Part shown: piece by piece, positions 24,301 through 35,379 of the stretch | How the letters are laid out: every line of letters starts with the position of its first letter | Position numbering within the stretch: the stretch's first letter is position 1 | Source of the DNA: Mastigias papua | Lineage: Eukaryota; Cnidaria; Scyphozoa; Rhizostomeae; Mastigiidae | Length of the DNA: 64,000 nucleotides | Direction: 5' to 3' | NCBI GenBank assembly: GCA_964019165.1 | Contig: OZ025277.1 | Span: 1,325,453 to 1,389,452 of the forward strand | Program-made: the position numbers and the translations under genes | The notes under the pieces: model-generated | Databases searched by the model: none | What the model saw: only the letters and a program-made list of their open reading frames with translations | Told to the model about the DNA's origin: nothing

Positions 24301-25584
24301 ATGGATTCTCCACCATTTTGTAATTAAGTAGACAAATTTCTGAGAGTAAAAAGCTTATTTTCTATTCTCATCATTTTAATTAGTTTCCATATTTAATGAG
24401 GATTAGCACAAGTAAATACGCGTAAATCTTGTGGCGTCATAATTTGTTTATTTACTTATTACTTAACGTTGAGTACAAAAATAAGATTTGCTGTAGTCTT
24501 ACAGTTCAGGAGCGTCCACGTTTCTTCCGTGTTCGTTTCTCTTCTCTAGTATTCTTCAGATATTGATCAAATTCGGTCTATTTCTCACTACCCCTTCCTC
24601 ATTTCTTTAGTTTCTGTCATTTTTAGCATTTGATCAATTTCACCAATTTTTAATTCCTGTGTTCCTCTTTGTAGCTGTGAAATACTTCATATTAGCAGCA
24701 TGTTATGAGTTCTTTATCTCTCACTTGCAACCAATGTTAGAAAACGATGCAAATACGACGAAAATCAAGGACGAAACTTGATTGTTTTCATTAGGTGGAA
24801 TGAAGCATAGATACCCGATGAACGGGCATGATCTGCTCGAGAAAATGCATGTTGTGCTCCCATAAACGAAAACTGAGCCAAAAAGATTAGAGCAAACACT
24901 TTGAAACACTTAATTTTGATTTTTTTGTTTATATTTCATAATATTCTGCTGCAGATAGCATCAGTGAAAGAGATGTGAATGAAATCTTCCAGAAATGCCC
25001 GATAAATATTCGAGAAGCCAAAAAAAGCACTGCACGAATACCCCACTGTTTTGATCAAAGACGGGTTCTGCTCCCCTAAACCCCCATTTGATTCGCCTGT
25101 GGCAGAAGTATTATTTGAAGGGTGAAGAATGATAAAATTAAAAATGTAGCACATCAATTTGTTATTTTCATCAGGTTTTGAGAACATGCTAGAGTCTTAC
25201 CCAATTGTTTTAACTTCAGGAGAAAAGCCTGTCGTGGACAGGAATGAAACAGCCGCAGATGAGGAGAAAACAGACTCGAATAACACACAGGCTATAACAG
25301 AAAACGTTACTCCTGAAAACGCAGAACGCGTAGAAAACGCAGAAAATACTGAACAGGCAGAAAATGGAGGAAAAGGAGAAAACGTAGAAAACGCAGAAAA
25401 CGCAGAAAACGCAGAAAACGCAGAAAAGGTAACAGATGATGATGCCCCTGGAAATGTGACAAGCCAAGAGAAAGAACATGAAGATAGAACAGGTGAAGAT
25501 GAGCAAGTGTTGGCAGACGACCCCCCTGAGGAAGAAAGTACTTCTGATGGCAAGGGTGACAACACTGAAGCGGACAATGCATGA
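8972..25584 (+). CDS. ODAD4: ODAD4 / TTC25, outer dynein arm docking complex TPR protein
   Basis: Twelve exons splice in consistent phase to a 636-residue protein (human 672): 8972-9103, 9316-9447, 9608-9761, 10913-10977, 11568-11678, 11939-11996, 12659-12880, 14346-14553, 18159-18245, 19470-19666, 24085-24219 and 25175-25584. Three N-terminal TPRs (residues about 21-125) include the family-typical YHRGYKLRP. A KLENKGDLSF motif, LLGELYADKEYLEKL and FWRQQKPLYAR follow. A second TPR block (about 305-490) contains SRALDNIGRSYARLG, LHHELGRCHLEMG and WQLNASVLIAQA. The tail is acidic and repetitive. In vertebrates ODAD4 docks outer dynein arms on ciliary doublet microtubules (established). The start at 8972 is supported by TPR homology and by an X-box-like site upstream; an alternative first exon lies at 6118. 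One intron (9448-9607) appears to be GC-AG. Orthology is confident from motif order; individual edges are predictions. Confidence 0.93.
9316..9447 (+). CDS. ODAD4: ODAD4 exon 2
   Basis: 44 codons, phase 0 at both ends. It carries CLVSRSKCHLMLGD and LKDAEASL, close to the vertebrate TPR2. The 3' junction is AAG|GCATGC, a GC donor; no GT fits the homology boundary. Confidence 0.85.
9608..9761 (+). CDS. ODAD4: ODAD4 exon 3
   Basis: Encodes TPR3: QKAEALYSMGDFEYALMYYH then RGYKLRP and GIQKAQEAIDNS. This is the most conserved stretch with vertebrate ODAD4. Acceptor TTATAG, donor GGAA|GTAAGA, phase 1 out. Confidence 0.92.
10913..10977 (+). CDS. ODAD4: ODAD4 exon 4
   Basis: A 65-bp exon encoding VKLENKGDLSFFAKQDDV, matching the vertebrate KLENKGDLSFLSKQ motif. 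Acceptor TATCAG, donor GTT|GTAAGA. Confidence 0.9.
11568..11678 (+). CDS. ODAD4: ODAD4 exon 5 (basic linker)
   Basis: 37 codons of Lys-, Pro- and Asn-rich linker ending NKTVKQ, matching the position of vertebrate SEKTVRQ before LLGELY. Acceptor TTTTCAAG and donor CAG|GTTGGC are inferred; the 5' edge is the less certain. Confidence 0.75.
11939..11996 (+). CDS. ODAD4: ODAD4 exon 6
   Basis: 58 bp encoding LLGELYADKEYLEKLMEDS, nearly the vertebrate LLGELYVDKEYLEKL. Acceptor GAACAG, donor TCAA|GTGAGT, phase 1 out. Confidence 0.9.
12237..12322. repeat. (TA)n / (CATA)n microsatellite
   Basis: Alternating TA tract with a short CATA segment near its left end, in the intron between ODAD4 exons 6 and 7. 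Confidence 0.95.
12659..12880 (+). CDS. ODAD4: ODAD4 exon 7
   Basis: Encodes VRELVQDGLTYLNKRTDFWR then QQKPLYARK, a Lys-rich helix and LSKFMKKLEEIDAG. The vertebrate equivalents are the ..GINYLDTHSNFWRQQKPIYAR.. block and LKSLEDID. Acceptor TTGTTAG, donor GCAG|GTATGT. Confidence 0.92.
13077..13806 (-). mobile_element. Penelope-like retroelement fragment (GIY-YIG endonuclease end)
   Basis: On the - strand the stretch from 13806 down to 13426 is open for 126 codons and contains CVAYEFSCRCEARYRGRTTQ then RLADRIKQHVP. This is the pattern of the GIY-YIG nuclease that follows the RT in Penelope-like elements (Y-x-F-x-C-x-C, Y-x-G-R-T, R-L-x-x-R-I-x-x-H). The usual Ile before the second Gly is Arg here, so it may be inactive. 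No RT core is recognisable upstream (higher coordinates). The 3' part (13077-13295) is non-coding element sequence with a possible decayed hammerhead core. It sits in the large intron between ODAD4 exons 7 and 8, opposite to the gene. Confidence 0.75.
14346..14553 (+). CDS. ODAD4: ODAD4 exon 8
   Basis: Encodes ALSDGQAEKSLKLAKNTLKE then a TPR with LHSCIGNALLELEKPQKALK. It corresponds to the vertebrate NLYSCIGNAQIELGQMEAAL repeat. Acceptor TTACAG, donor AAAAA|GTAAGC, phase 2 out. Confidence 0.92.
14554..18158. other. ODAD4 intron 8 (3.6 kb)
   Basis: No coding exon was seen. A 19-bp direct repeat (TTCGCTAAATTAAAATTGC) occurs at 15981 and 16056. The rest appears unique. Confidence 0.6.
18159..18245 (+). 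CDS. ODAD4: ODAD4 exon 9
   Basis: 87 bp encoding GKSRALDNIGRSYARLGNYE then KAVER, a canonical TPR. Acceptor CTCTAG, donor GAGAG|GTATGT, phase 2 on both sides. Confidence 0.92.
19470..19666 (+). CDS. ODAD4: ODAD4 exon 10
   Basis: Encodes LPLVKTPLESTWLHHELGRC then HLEMG, a helix with GEQSLQAAEEA, and WQLNASVLIAQA. These match the vertebrate KTWLFHEIGRCYLEL and WQLNASVLVAQA. Acceptor GCTCAG, donor GATG|GTAAGT. Confidence 0.95.
19978..20097 (-). mobile_element. fragment of TIR element family A
   Basis: TTAGTTCCTAAAGTT, TTCTAGTACTAC and TAGTTCCTTAAT occur in the same order and orientation as in the full copy at 22042. The similarity stops where the tRNA-like SINE begins. It lies in ODAD4 intron 10. 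Confidence 0.55.
20098..20340 (+). mobile_element. tRNA-derived SINE
   Basis: An RNA polymerase III A box (TAGCCCAGTGG at 20107-20117) is followed 33 bp later by a B box (GGTTCGAGCC at 20151-20160), the spacing seen in tRNAs. The cloverleaf does not close well and a non-tRNA tail follows (ACTGGGGAAGTAAAAGGCGG and on). This supports a SINE rather than a functional tRNA gene. The right boundary is approximate. Confidence 0.7.
22042..22456 (-). mobile_element. 415-bp TIR element, family A (copy 1)
   Basis: The ends are inverted: TACACGCTTTTTTATAGGGA on the left, and the complement of TACACGCGTTTTTATAAGAA on the right. The interior is the reverse complement of the element at 37332-37746 throughout (shared CTAAAAGTTCCTTA, AAATTTCCCTTTAGTAGT, GGCATTCTACA). 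No coding capacity, so it is non-autonomous (MITE-like). It lies in ODAD4 intron 10. Confidence 0.8.
24085..24219 (+). CDS. ODAD4: ODAD4 exon 11
   Basis: Encodes VKLDDLDRALSSFDKSMTLA then KSLEDEAAQNAISKAVNDLK, the last TPR and the following helix (vertebrate FESAVNNFEKALERAK, ISALDDANK). Acceptor TTCTAG, donor TCAG|GTAAGT. Confidence 0.93.
25175..25584 (+). CDS. ODAD4: ODAD4 terminal exon 12
   Basis: Encodes FENMLESYP, then a long acidic, repetitive tail with reiterated ENAENAENAE and EEKTDSNNTQ-like segments, ending NTEADNA and TGA. Vertebrate ODAD4 also ends in an acidic, low-complexity tail. A second acceptor 45 bp downstream (ACTTCAG|GAGAAA) keeps frame and could remove 15 residues. Confidence 0.85.
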
Positions 25585-25844
25585 AATTTCAAATCTGTTT
25601 ATAATGAGCAACTGTTGTATAAAAATCACAGTATGTATAATTTTAATTACACTTAAAAATATTTTTGCAGTCAAATTTTCAGCTACCTGTAGTACATGCA
25701 CTTTTTCTGCTGTTTTTGGTGGAATTTTCCAGATGTTAGATTTTGACAAGATTTTGAGGTGGCTTTTGATTGCAAAACAACTGGGAAAATTCCCCGGGAA
25801 GAAAGGAAAGTACATGTCAAAGATAGAAAAGGATGGACAGCTGG

Positions 25845-26105
25845 GAGGAAGCGAAGAAGTAAGGAACGAAAGAATGAAGGATATTAAAGAAAGACAGAAA
25901 GAAAGAAACAAAAAAGAAAGAAAGAAGGAAAGAAAGAAAGAAGGAAAGAAAGAAAGAAAGAAAGAAAGAGAGAAAGAAAGAGAAAGAAGCTTGGAAGACA
26001 TGAAGGCAAAAATGGTAAAGAGAAGGAAGCGACGAAGAAAGAGAAATCGGACAGAAAACAGAAAGGACGATAAGAGAAAGGGAAAGAGGGGAAAGAAAGA
26101 AATCC
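25845..26105 (+). repeat. purine-rich (GAAA/GGAA)n tract
   Basis: About 260 bp almost wholly A and G on the + strand, with tandem AAAG units at about 25890-25990. Long overlapping open frames here, both strands, follow from composition and are not genes. Confidence 0.9.
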
Positions 26106-29100
26106 ATTTTAGACCATTCATTTGTCCGATTGGAATGCATAAGAGAATAATTGCAAACAAGTAACTTTGTTTCAGTTGTCCAAAGCAGGTTTGCAATCTT
26201 CGTAGCATACAATCTCATGAATCTGTCTCTCTCGCAAATATACTTCGTTGTCAGGGCATACCTAAAATTCTCATCTGTTGGAATCTGACCTGATCACATT
26301 TTCCTTTGGCACTTTTGAAAACTATATTGTCAGTAAGATTGGAAATGTTGCATTTTGATGCGTATAAAGCGAATCGGGCAATTAATAGAAAGAGGTCTCC
26401 ATAATATCCGTCACCAGACTTATATGCATTTTTAAATACAAATAAATGGTTGGGGAGGACTATTAAATGGAGGACGAGATTTCGTATGGTTACAGTTTTT
26501 CCATCGGTCAACAGAAATATTAAATTAAATATTTGATATATTTTCGTACATATATATAAAATTGAAATATAGCAACAGCTTAGTTTAAAACATATCTGAT
26601 TTGTTATCTTTTATTTATCTGTTATGTGTTGTTCATGCTTTTCATCACAAATAGACATGTTTCGTCCAGAAAACGTTTAATATGTTGTGTTGCACTTCGG
26701 CAAGCAGCAGAATGTACTACCTTTTGCAGTTATTTAGGAGTGGGAAAAAGATGAATTGATGTTTCATATGCGTACAGTATTTAATTCTGAACTATTCCCG
26801 CGCTATTCTGCTATAATAACTAGAACTAAAGTTGGCTGAGCAGCTGGATGGAGACACCTCATTACCAACTGTTCATTCGCCAACAAATGCTACCTACGGT
26901 CAGGAAAGGTCATAACAAAGCTATGTTTTAAGGATAGTCAGGAAAAGTCAGGAAGAATCAAGAAATCTTGTTGAAAATCGCTGAAAGTTAGGAAAAAGTA
27001 TCAACCATGCAAATGAATTCTTTGGTACCCAAGACAACTATACACATTGCACAGTTATTCATATTTTTTGCTCCTGTGTGAGAAAGTAGTTGACCAGAGA
27101 GCCTCCATTTCTTACCCAAATTAGAAAAATGTTTTCAAGTACTTAGTTGTAAAAGATGAGCCAGTCGCATTATGTGTAACACCGGTTGGTCAAGAAAATT
27201 ATTATGTATTTCTGATATGTTGTCTGGAAAACACCTTCGTTTTCATGGAAAAAGTTAGGAAAATTCGAGAAAAAACATTAGGCAGGATGTGTATGAACCC
27301 TGGTAGGTTTCGTCGTCATGTGACTTTAGTTCTTTATCATTAGCAAATTGGGTCAATATTAAATGGAATCGAGGGAAAATATACCAAAAAGTAAACGGCG
27401 GCCTACAGGGATTTGGAAAAATCCTAGAATCAACTAGTATTCCTCTTATTTTAAGCATCCAAGAGCAGACATTCACGGTTAAAGTGGGGTATCAAAAATA
27501 GGCTTCTTTATTGATCTTTCTGCAATAATGCTTCCTATGATTGTCTGCACATAAATGGCTTTGTCTGGAATAGGCACTCTTTGGATGACGCAGCGGTGAC
27601 AACTCGTGTTCTGCTTCGCAGTCACCCCTATACGAAAATGTGCATGCTCTTCAGATGTGTAGTGGTTGGCGGGAGGGGAGGAGGGGGTAGCTGCCAGCCA
27701 TTCTCTGCGTTTGAACAACCCATGTAGACCCAGTGTTCAACTCTCCTTAGTAACTGTTGATGATAGTGGGGGAATCCAATGTACCAATACTGGTAGGAAG
27801 TTTTTATAAGCTGACGACCAGTAGCTCGTTCATTTAAACTCTAATCAGAATTTAGAACAGCAGAAATTTCAGCAATCAAAAGGGAAATGTTAGTGTCTCC
27901 TAGCGAACAAAGAGTATGGGATATAATTGCAACATATATGCACATTTAACGAGTGATTACATTGGATGAATTATGGGAAACAGAGGGCCTGACTGAGATA
28001 TATGCTTGTCCAAGCTAATCTTAGCCGATCTGCGACATAGCAAATCATCCATTTATTGGACGCATTACAAGCGTGGGAGTTTTTAATTTCTCACCTAGCA
28101 ATGTTTATTGCAAGGACAAAAGGGCAGCGGATAAGAATCCTTTAATGGCGCTCTAATTATACTCTCGATTTTCAGCTACGCTCTTCTAGACTAAAATGAA
28201 CCCTTCATCAGATTACATATTTATAGCATTACGGTATGATGAGCAGCCCTAGTTATGTTAATCAGCCAATAATCTGTACAATGCTTTAACAATAAGCGAA
28301 TAAAGAGATTTAGTTGGAATGAAAATGTTGACGTCAGCTCCAATACCAGATACATGACTTGTACATTCGCCATTGATACTACCGCATTCCAGTTCTCCAG
28401 GTCTCAAAGATTTACTACGGCTCTTTCAATAATAATTGATAATAGACTGACACAAGAACACTAACAGTAATTCAAGACTACTAAAAAGCCCCACAGTGGT
28501 AGTGATAGTAACAGTAATGGCAAAGCTAGTTATTTCTTTGAAATATTATCATTTCCAGGGGTGGACTGGAGTTGTGTCTAAAGGCCTGGGGTAAATATTT
28601 AATGACGGGTATCTGGGGGGGGGATGTATACTGCAATACTGCATAACGTAATCAAAAATCATTCGTCCATCCGGAACATTGATCCGAATACATTAGTCTT
28701 TAATGCCACTTGTAAATACTTTGTTTCAAATAGACCTTTCCAGAAAGGAGGCACATGATCTGCCCATGATGATATCACCATCAATAAATAATTTTGATGT
28801 AAATTCCCATTAGGTTGTATGCTTTAAACTGCTTCCAACAGCAGAACCAGTCTCTTAATTTAATGGTTCAAGCTTTGTTCCTCATTTTCACAAACCTCGT
28901 TTACTATGAGATCAGATGGTCCAACCCTAAATGAGACTTGGGCCAAATCCCTTTTATGGCTCTAGGGATAAATAAAATATCATACACAAAGTACTGCCTA
29001 GGCCATAATTTCATACTTGAATGCATTGAATCGAAGAACTATGGTACTAGCAACCTGTTGGAAGACTTTTTCTGAGTGTTCTATATACTGCTGGTATGAA

Positions 29101-29366
29101 AAGTAAGTACAATTAAGTTCTCTATGGAATCCACTAACTACATTTTCACTTAATTAGCACTGTAGGAGAAAGAAAAATAAAATTTATGCCCGGCCAAGAA
29201 TTTGGTGCACTCAGGGCCTTGGAAAGTATGGCAGTTATACATCCGAGGTATTCTGAGGAAACTGACACAACATACCTGATAAGAAGGGCGTTCAAAGAAC
29301 TTTTATAACACCCAAGTACTTTAGTATCCCTATAATTTGCAAAATGACGATGGATTGCTGTGAAGC

Positions 29367-29420
29367 ATGAATCAGCTAGGTGCACACCAGCTTAGGTGTG
29401 CACCTACAAAGCTGATTCAT
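29367..29420. repeat. 54-bp near-perfect palindrome
   Basis: ATGAATCAGCT + AGGTGCACACC, a 6-base centre AGCTTA, then GGTGTGCACCT, a 4-base bulge and AGCTGATTCAT. Both 11-bp arm segments are perfect inverted repeats. Confidence 0.9.
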
Positions 29421-30586
29421 AAGACCACAGTGACATTTGGCGATCTTGCACACTGCACAGATGAGCAATTTACATTGCATGACCGAGGTAGCTAAATTGC
29501 CCTACTTTCCAATACGGCTATTAAGGAAACTGTTATGATCTAACGTTCTGTCCGTGCGAGCTTTGGGGTCATTTTCGGACTTCCAAACTCCTATGTATCA
29601 ATTTTGCATTAATATATTGTATTTTCTTCTTATATCTCATTAACAATGTCGTGAGATGTCAGCCATGACTAGCACGGTCTCAAATTTCAAGACTTGGCTT
29701 CAATAAACGTCTTCTGGTCTATATGACAACATTGATCGTGCAAATCACTGTTGTGCAAATGTTGATTTTTGTTGCCCAGCAGACGACCTTTCTATATTGT
29801 CAAATATCTCAAGCAGACGCCAGGGCCCTTGAAAATATTCGGACCTCATCTCGTAAATTTTGTACGACCAATTTCCAGGTTTTATGGGAGACGGTCTCCG
29901 ATTCAACTGCCCATAAATCACATTAGTTATGAGTATGTTTATTTTTAATGTCTTTCTAATTTGCAATTGGGTTTTAGAGACGAAAATAGTCTAATTTCTT
30001 CTTTTAACTGTTCTGTTCATAACGTTTTCCGGCGTATGAAGCAAGGCCACCCATAAGAAGCAAGTGACATACTTTTACTATAGGCCTAGACTATCATTCC
30101 TAAGAGGAGGGGATGGTATGGTAGGAGCCTCTACTCGGAGGGAGATACTGCGACCTTTTCTGTGCAAAATCACGCCAAATGTTTGGAGAACTGCACTTTT
30201 TGTATAGAAGCAGTACTCTTTGGTGCATAATTGCCGGGGAGGGGGTCAGACTTAGGGGGGTCAAAAGTAGGGGGTCAGATTCATGCAGTTACATTATTAA
30301 TAGGTGACTTTAAAGAATTATTCTAAGCTGGTTCGTTTTCTCTATTAAGCAACAAAATTTATTAGCAATTGTGGCTTCGATAGTTTGGTGCAATCAATAA
30401 GTAACAAATAATGAAAAATCAGTTTGAAGAAATATAAGCAGAACAACTTTATATAGACAGAAAAGCTCTGTGCCTATGAAAACAGAGCCTAAGGTAGCAG
30501 TCTGTTCAGCTGAGATTTGCAACAGTCAGCTAAGAAAAGTAATAAAACTAATGACTTTTGCCAGTAGGACTTATTATTTTTCATTA

Positions 30587-30830
30587 GGGACGGGTCATTA
30601 ATTACTGGTGGGGAGGGCTGGAAAACATTCTCATATATTTGATGGAATTTTGTCCCCTTCTCAGATTTATGTAAAATTTTGGCCCCCACTGCAAGACTTC
30701 AGAAAAAACTCCATATTCCTGTTAGAATGCTCTTTATTTTTCATCCCCCCTCCCTCTGAGTGCACAGAATTTTGATCCCCCTCCTAGATGTCTTCCACCC
30801 CCTCCCCTAGAAGAATAAATGACCGGTCCC
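30587..30830. mobile_element. PIF/Harbinger-like MITE (244 bp)
   Basis: Inverted ends GGGACGGGTCATTAATTA and the complement of GGGACCGGTCATTTATT are flanked by TTA on both sides (30584-30586, 30831-30833). A 3-bp TTA/TAA duplication with GGG-starting TIRs is typical of Harbinger-type MITEs. No coding capacity. Confidence 0.65.
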
Positions 30831-31398
30831 TTAGTAGAGTTCTGAGACCTAACAAAGTTGACAAATTCATCCTCTCTTTTATTTCTTTTGCATAGATTTC
30901 TTGTGTCCTAACCTATGTATCCAAATGTTATGTTTGTGCAGTGTCTGTCTGCTTGTGTATACTAGTGTTTTACAACCTCAACCATTTTTGCTAAGACACC
31001 CTTACAAAGATAGCTTTAGTATTGAAATCATTCAAAAACCAATAAGGTTTCTGTGCACGGTTTTTCAAAAGAAAGCCTTTGCTGGCCAAGTCCTGAAACT
31101 TGTTAAAGATTTTCTTCGCAAGAATATTTGAGCTTGTGTAGCACTGCGCAGTGTTCCAAAGTCTAATGGATACTATTCAAAAATAACACTTGAATGCACA
31201 GATTAACATAAGAAGTCTACCTATACAACTTACAGTACAAGAGGCGACAGTCTTGCGCGAATATTGGGATATGACTTATCCACTCTTTTAGATCTCTCCA
31301 ATCCATTACTGAACTCTCATAACATTTTCAGTAGTTGAGTTTGGGCTTTCTTATACACCACTTTCCTTAAGGAAGCATGTTCTGGGCCAAAAATTCTT

Positions 31399-31885
31399 CC
31401 TTGCTACAAACATATGCACTTCTTTCTTACAAGAACAATTCGATAAGAACACGAGCCTCGAAATTGATGGGGAACCAAGAACAAATTAAGAACAAGCTGA
31501 GGCTGCAGCACTGTCGTGAAAAGATTTGAAACTGATATAGAACCGTAAAATGATTTGACACTGATATAAAACTTTCTAAGCTCTACAGTGTTCGCCAAAA
31601 GTCCTTGAAACACTCTAAACATCAGTGCGTAGAAAGCGATAAGTGTATCAAAACTTTTGCAAGGATTTTACATCTGTAAGAAAGTATATCTTTTATCTTC
31701 TGCGAATGTTATTAAAAATAGCACCCGTTTCATAAACACCCAGTGTTGTCTTGTATATTGTCTACTGTCTAAATTGCCTGCAGCCGAATAATTCAAGAAC
31801 AGATTAAGAACAATCCAGCCTCAAAAGTTTGGAAAAATTAAGAACAGCAAGCCTGAATCTCAATTTTACTGGTTCTTATAAAAGA
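31399..31885. mobile_element. possible TIR element with shared TTCTTATAAGAA-type ends
   Basis: The left end GCACTTCTTTCTTACAAGAA and right end GGTTCTTATAAAAGACAGTG are inverted relatives. AATTAAGAACAAGCTGAGGC inside the left end is echoed near the right (AGATTAAGAACAATCCAGCC). Diverged; edges are approximate. Confidence 0.4.
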
Positions 31886-33077
31886 CAGTGTATTTCCTGA
31901 TCATTCATTCAACTGCAATATACCTTTTATCATGAAGCAACGCACTCAGTTGTGCCATTTAAGTTCATGGCCGCAAGGGCGCCCGTTTAAGTATGCCAAT
32001 AGAAAAGTAGAGTTGATTTTAAGTTCTCCTCCTCTTCTCTCCTCCCCTTTGGCGTAAGCATTGTTTCGCAGAACGCACTCATTGACGCAGACGAACGAGG
32101 CCGAATATCAATGCGTAAACTAATGCCACTGCGATGGCGGAAATATATATATGCTTTGGTAAAATTGCATCCATGATTTTCTCCGGGAAGCAACGAAAGC
32201 GGTATTTCAAGACTTCCATACGCGCACTATAGAGGAAAGATGCCGACAGGTGGTCTTAATATACAATTCACAGATGCAATGAATGCAATATTGAATTCCA
32301 TGCAAGAACATTGACCATCAGAAATCCAATTAGGCTCCATGCAATAGATATTAGTTAAAACATTCTCCATTTCCAGTTGCCTAATCTGAAGACTTTTGAA
32401 TAGAAAATGCTTTTACCATGATGAAACGTCCTTCAAATCCTCTCCATTTTCAATACCTCGCTCCGCCCCCTTATTTTCTTTGAGTACCCTTATGTGCCAT
32501 GCGAACAAATCAATATCTTGAGAGTTACGTGAGATAGTTCGCTTTTGCTCTTTTCTAGGCGTGCAATTTACTGATTGCTCCAAGAAATTCAAACACACTG
32601 GGCCATCCTTATCGTCTTGTGAGTGGACATGTGTTTAACCATGAAAAACTATGCACATGAAATTTATGTTTGGAACGTATTCGATTACACGTTTTCTGTT
32701 TTATATTATAAGACACGAGTATATCAGAAACATGATGCTCAAATCTGGCAAAAATTACTAAGAAATAATTAAGAAGTACGGGAGCGCAGAGGTTCAAAAG
32801 TACACATCAAAAATCTGTTTTTGCGAGAAACGTTGCTATTAAACTGGAAACAAACTACAACAACATCCGTCTCTCAAATGATTTTAACTAAAAATTCTAT
32901 CTCTCGCTTCACAGTTGCCTTTTTTGTTATAGGAAATTTCAAGAATTTTAAGAAACACTTGAGAAGCATTTAAAGTTGGATTTAACAAAATATCAAGAAG
33001 CATCCAGACAGAAAGGAGAAAGTTTGTTTCTTGTAAACAAAAGCTTATTCACTGCTAACAGAGCGACCTGCTTTCAT

Positions 33078-33430
33078 GTACTTTTTATAAGAAACCACTT
33101 TATATGGCGGGCCTGTTATAGGGGAACCTACATGTAGAATGCCAAAGACGTCAGGAGCATATACTTCTAAGGACAAAAATCCTACGGGCCCTTTCAGTTT
33201 CGAATATTTTAACCATTGAGAACATTTGAGAATTAGGAAGCCAAACTCACATGACTTATGTGTGGTCTTTGTAGTAAATTTTTAATGTTTTTCGTGCTTC
33301 TGTACTATTCCCAGGTCAAAAAATGCGCAATTAAAACCAGGGAACAATTGACGGACTTTTAGTACTACACTATGGTCAAATGAGACTCAGTAATTTTGTT
33401 TTTGGATACTTTACAAAAAGTTGGATAACA
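33078..33430 (+). mobile_element. diverged family A TIR element
   Basis: Begins CTTTTTATAAGAAACCACTT and carries GAACCTACATGTAGAATGCC, as in the family A copies at 37332 and 52802. TTTTAGTACTACA-CTATGGTC recurs at the expected place near the right end. Confidence 0.5.
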
Positions 33431-34149
33431 GTGTAGCTTAATTTATTATCAAATATGCTACCTGTTACTAACTAAGATCTAAAATTAACTAAGATCCTGG
33501 GATCTAACAAAGTAAAAATTCTTAAAAAAACATACCAACTATAGCTTAATTAATGTCAACTAACATAATAATATGGTGAATTAACTAACAGATATCAACT
33601 AATGAAGAGATATATATGGTCTTTGTAGTTTGTCTGTGTAATCTATCATAGGTTTTGTACGTACTGAGTGCATAATTTGCAGGCGCAAGGAATCTCAATC
33701 TGCTATATTTGCATTTTGAAGGTTAATACACTAAGTCACTTTCAGCACTTGGCCGTGTTATTAGAAAACGTAAACTGTCCGGTTAAGTAAACGTACCAGA
33801 CCGTTAAAGCATCCTTTAGACATAGCGTAACGAAGCCCTAAATGGAGCTTTATACAAATAACAGCCCTAGATCCTGACTTGTGGGAGTCTACTTTCCTAA
33901 TGCCCAAGAACTTGCAAAAACCAAGGCATGATTCCTATCTTCTTTTTGGTGAGGTTACATTAGATTGTGCCCAACTCTTTGAGTTCAGATTGAAGTGTCA
34001 AAAAGGTCCCTAGAGTGTCATCTTCATAGCTGAACGGTGACTTTCATTAAGTATATGAGAAATATGAAAAATATGAAAAATATGAAGTATGAAATACTGT
34101 AAAAGCTCTAACAAGCTCCGCTGGACTTAATAGAGATTTTTTTACACAT

Positions 34150-34310
34150 GTAATGAATACAAAATACAATACAATGTACAATATACAATGCCAAACTTTT
34201 ACAAACAAAAAACGATGTCATTGGGAGTGTGATAGGCATAACTACCTAATGGCCATTTAACAAAAAGTAATACAGATAATACAAATCCCTAGGACTAAAC
34301 CAAAATCCTA
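34150..34310 (+). repeat. interspersed repeat (pair with 41405-41530)
   Basis: GGGAGTGTGATAGG, CTAATGGCCATTTAAC and ACTAAACCAAAATCC recur in reverse complement at 41405-41530. Element class unknown. Confidence 0.55.
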
Positions 34311-35379
34311 GTAGCCCCTCATTAGAGAGGAGTAGCTTAAAAGTCTTATTCAGAAAATCTTAGAAGATAGAAAATCTAGGATGAATCAAAAGAAATATAG
34401 TAGATTTTGGTACAATCCTTGGCAAAATAGATACATGAACAATACATAGAGGAATAACAACATGTGTAACTAATAAAATGCTAGAGTGGAGGATGAGATA
34501 GATAATTTGATATTTATGGTTAATAGAGATTGGGGGTACGTTGAAAATGTCAATGTGACCGAGCTTTTTAGTGCCTTAAAAATGATGCTCTTCTAGTGGT
34601 CTTCAATGAAAAACACCACTATTGAACAGATTTAAATCAGAGCTAGACAAGAACCAGTCAGCCCTAGAGCACATGAGATTAAAACAGGAAATGTCAAAAA
34701 TAGTGTGTCTATCCTTATTAGCAGATATTTGTATTCTGTTTACCATAGCCATTGGTATACGATAAAGGGGGGAATAGAGGGGGGCTAATTACAAAAATCT
34801 TTTATTTAATAGGGCTTACAATAGAGGGGGCCTGATACAGTTATTACGGTATTCACAAGCTGATGTGAACTTTTATCCCAAAAAATTCAACGCTGGTTAG
34901 TACTAGTTGGCATTGTAGCCAAGAGGCCAGACTAATGACAATGAATACATGAATGACCACTTTAAAAATGTTTCCGTGTCGTGTAGCTCTTCGCAAGGAC
35001 AATAGCAATGTACGCGCAATCATCGCTCATAATACGATAAATATCTTGGATGCAAATGTCGGTCATAATTCGAATACCTCATTGCAATCATGCAGTGGAA
35101 AGTTAATATTCAAGTGGTGATAAGATAGCCTCTTTAATTCCAAGAATAGTTTGCGGCCATGCCACACAGCCTTGATTTCATTTCTCTCTCTAAAAAGTAT
35201 TAATTCCATTACAAATGACCTGACCCTTATCTCAGAAGAGCATTTGTTGTTTCGCCCACAGCCCAAACAAGAGCACTACTAATGTCCTTGTGTGGATCTA
35301 GCACTACTAATATAGGTAATGCAGCACAAAACGAATGGATCTAACACTCGAGTGAAATCATATGAAAAGTTCCATTTTA

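Noticed and set aside
25216..26208. 330-codon - strand ORF and overlapping + strand ORF 25478-26164
   Set aside because: The - strand frame is the complement of the ODAD4 last exon and the purine tract. Both frames have purely compositional content (Phe/Leu/Ser or Lys/Glu/Arg).
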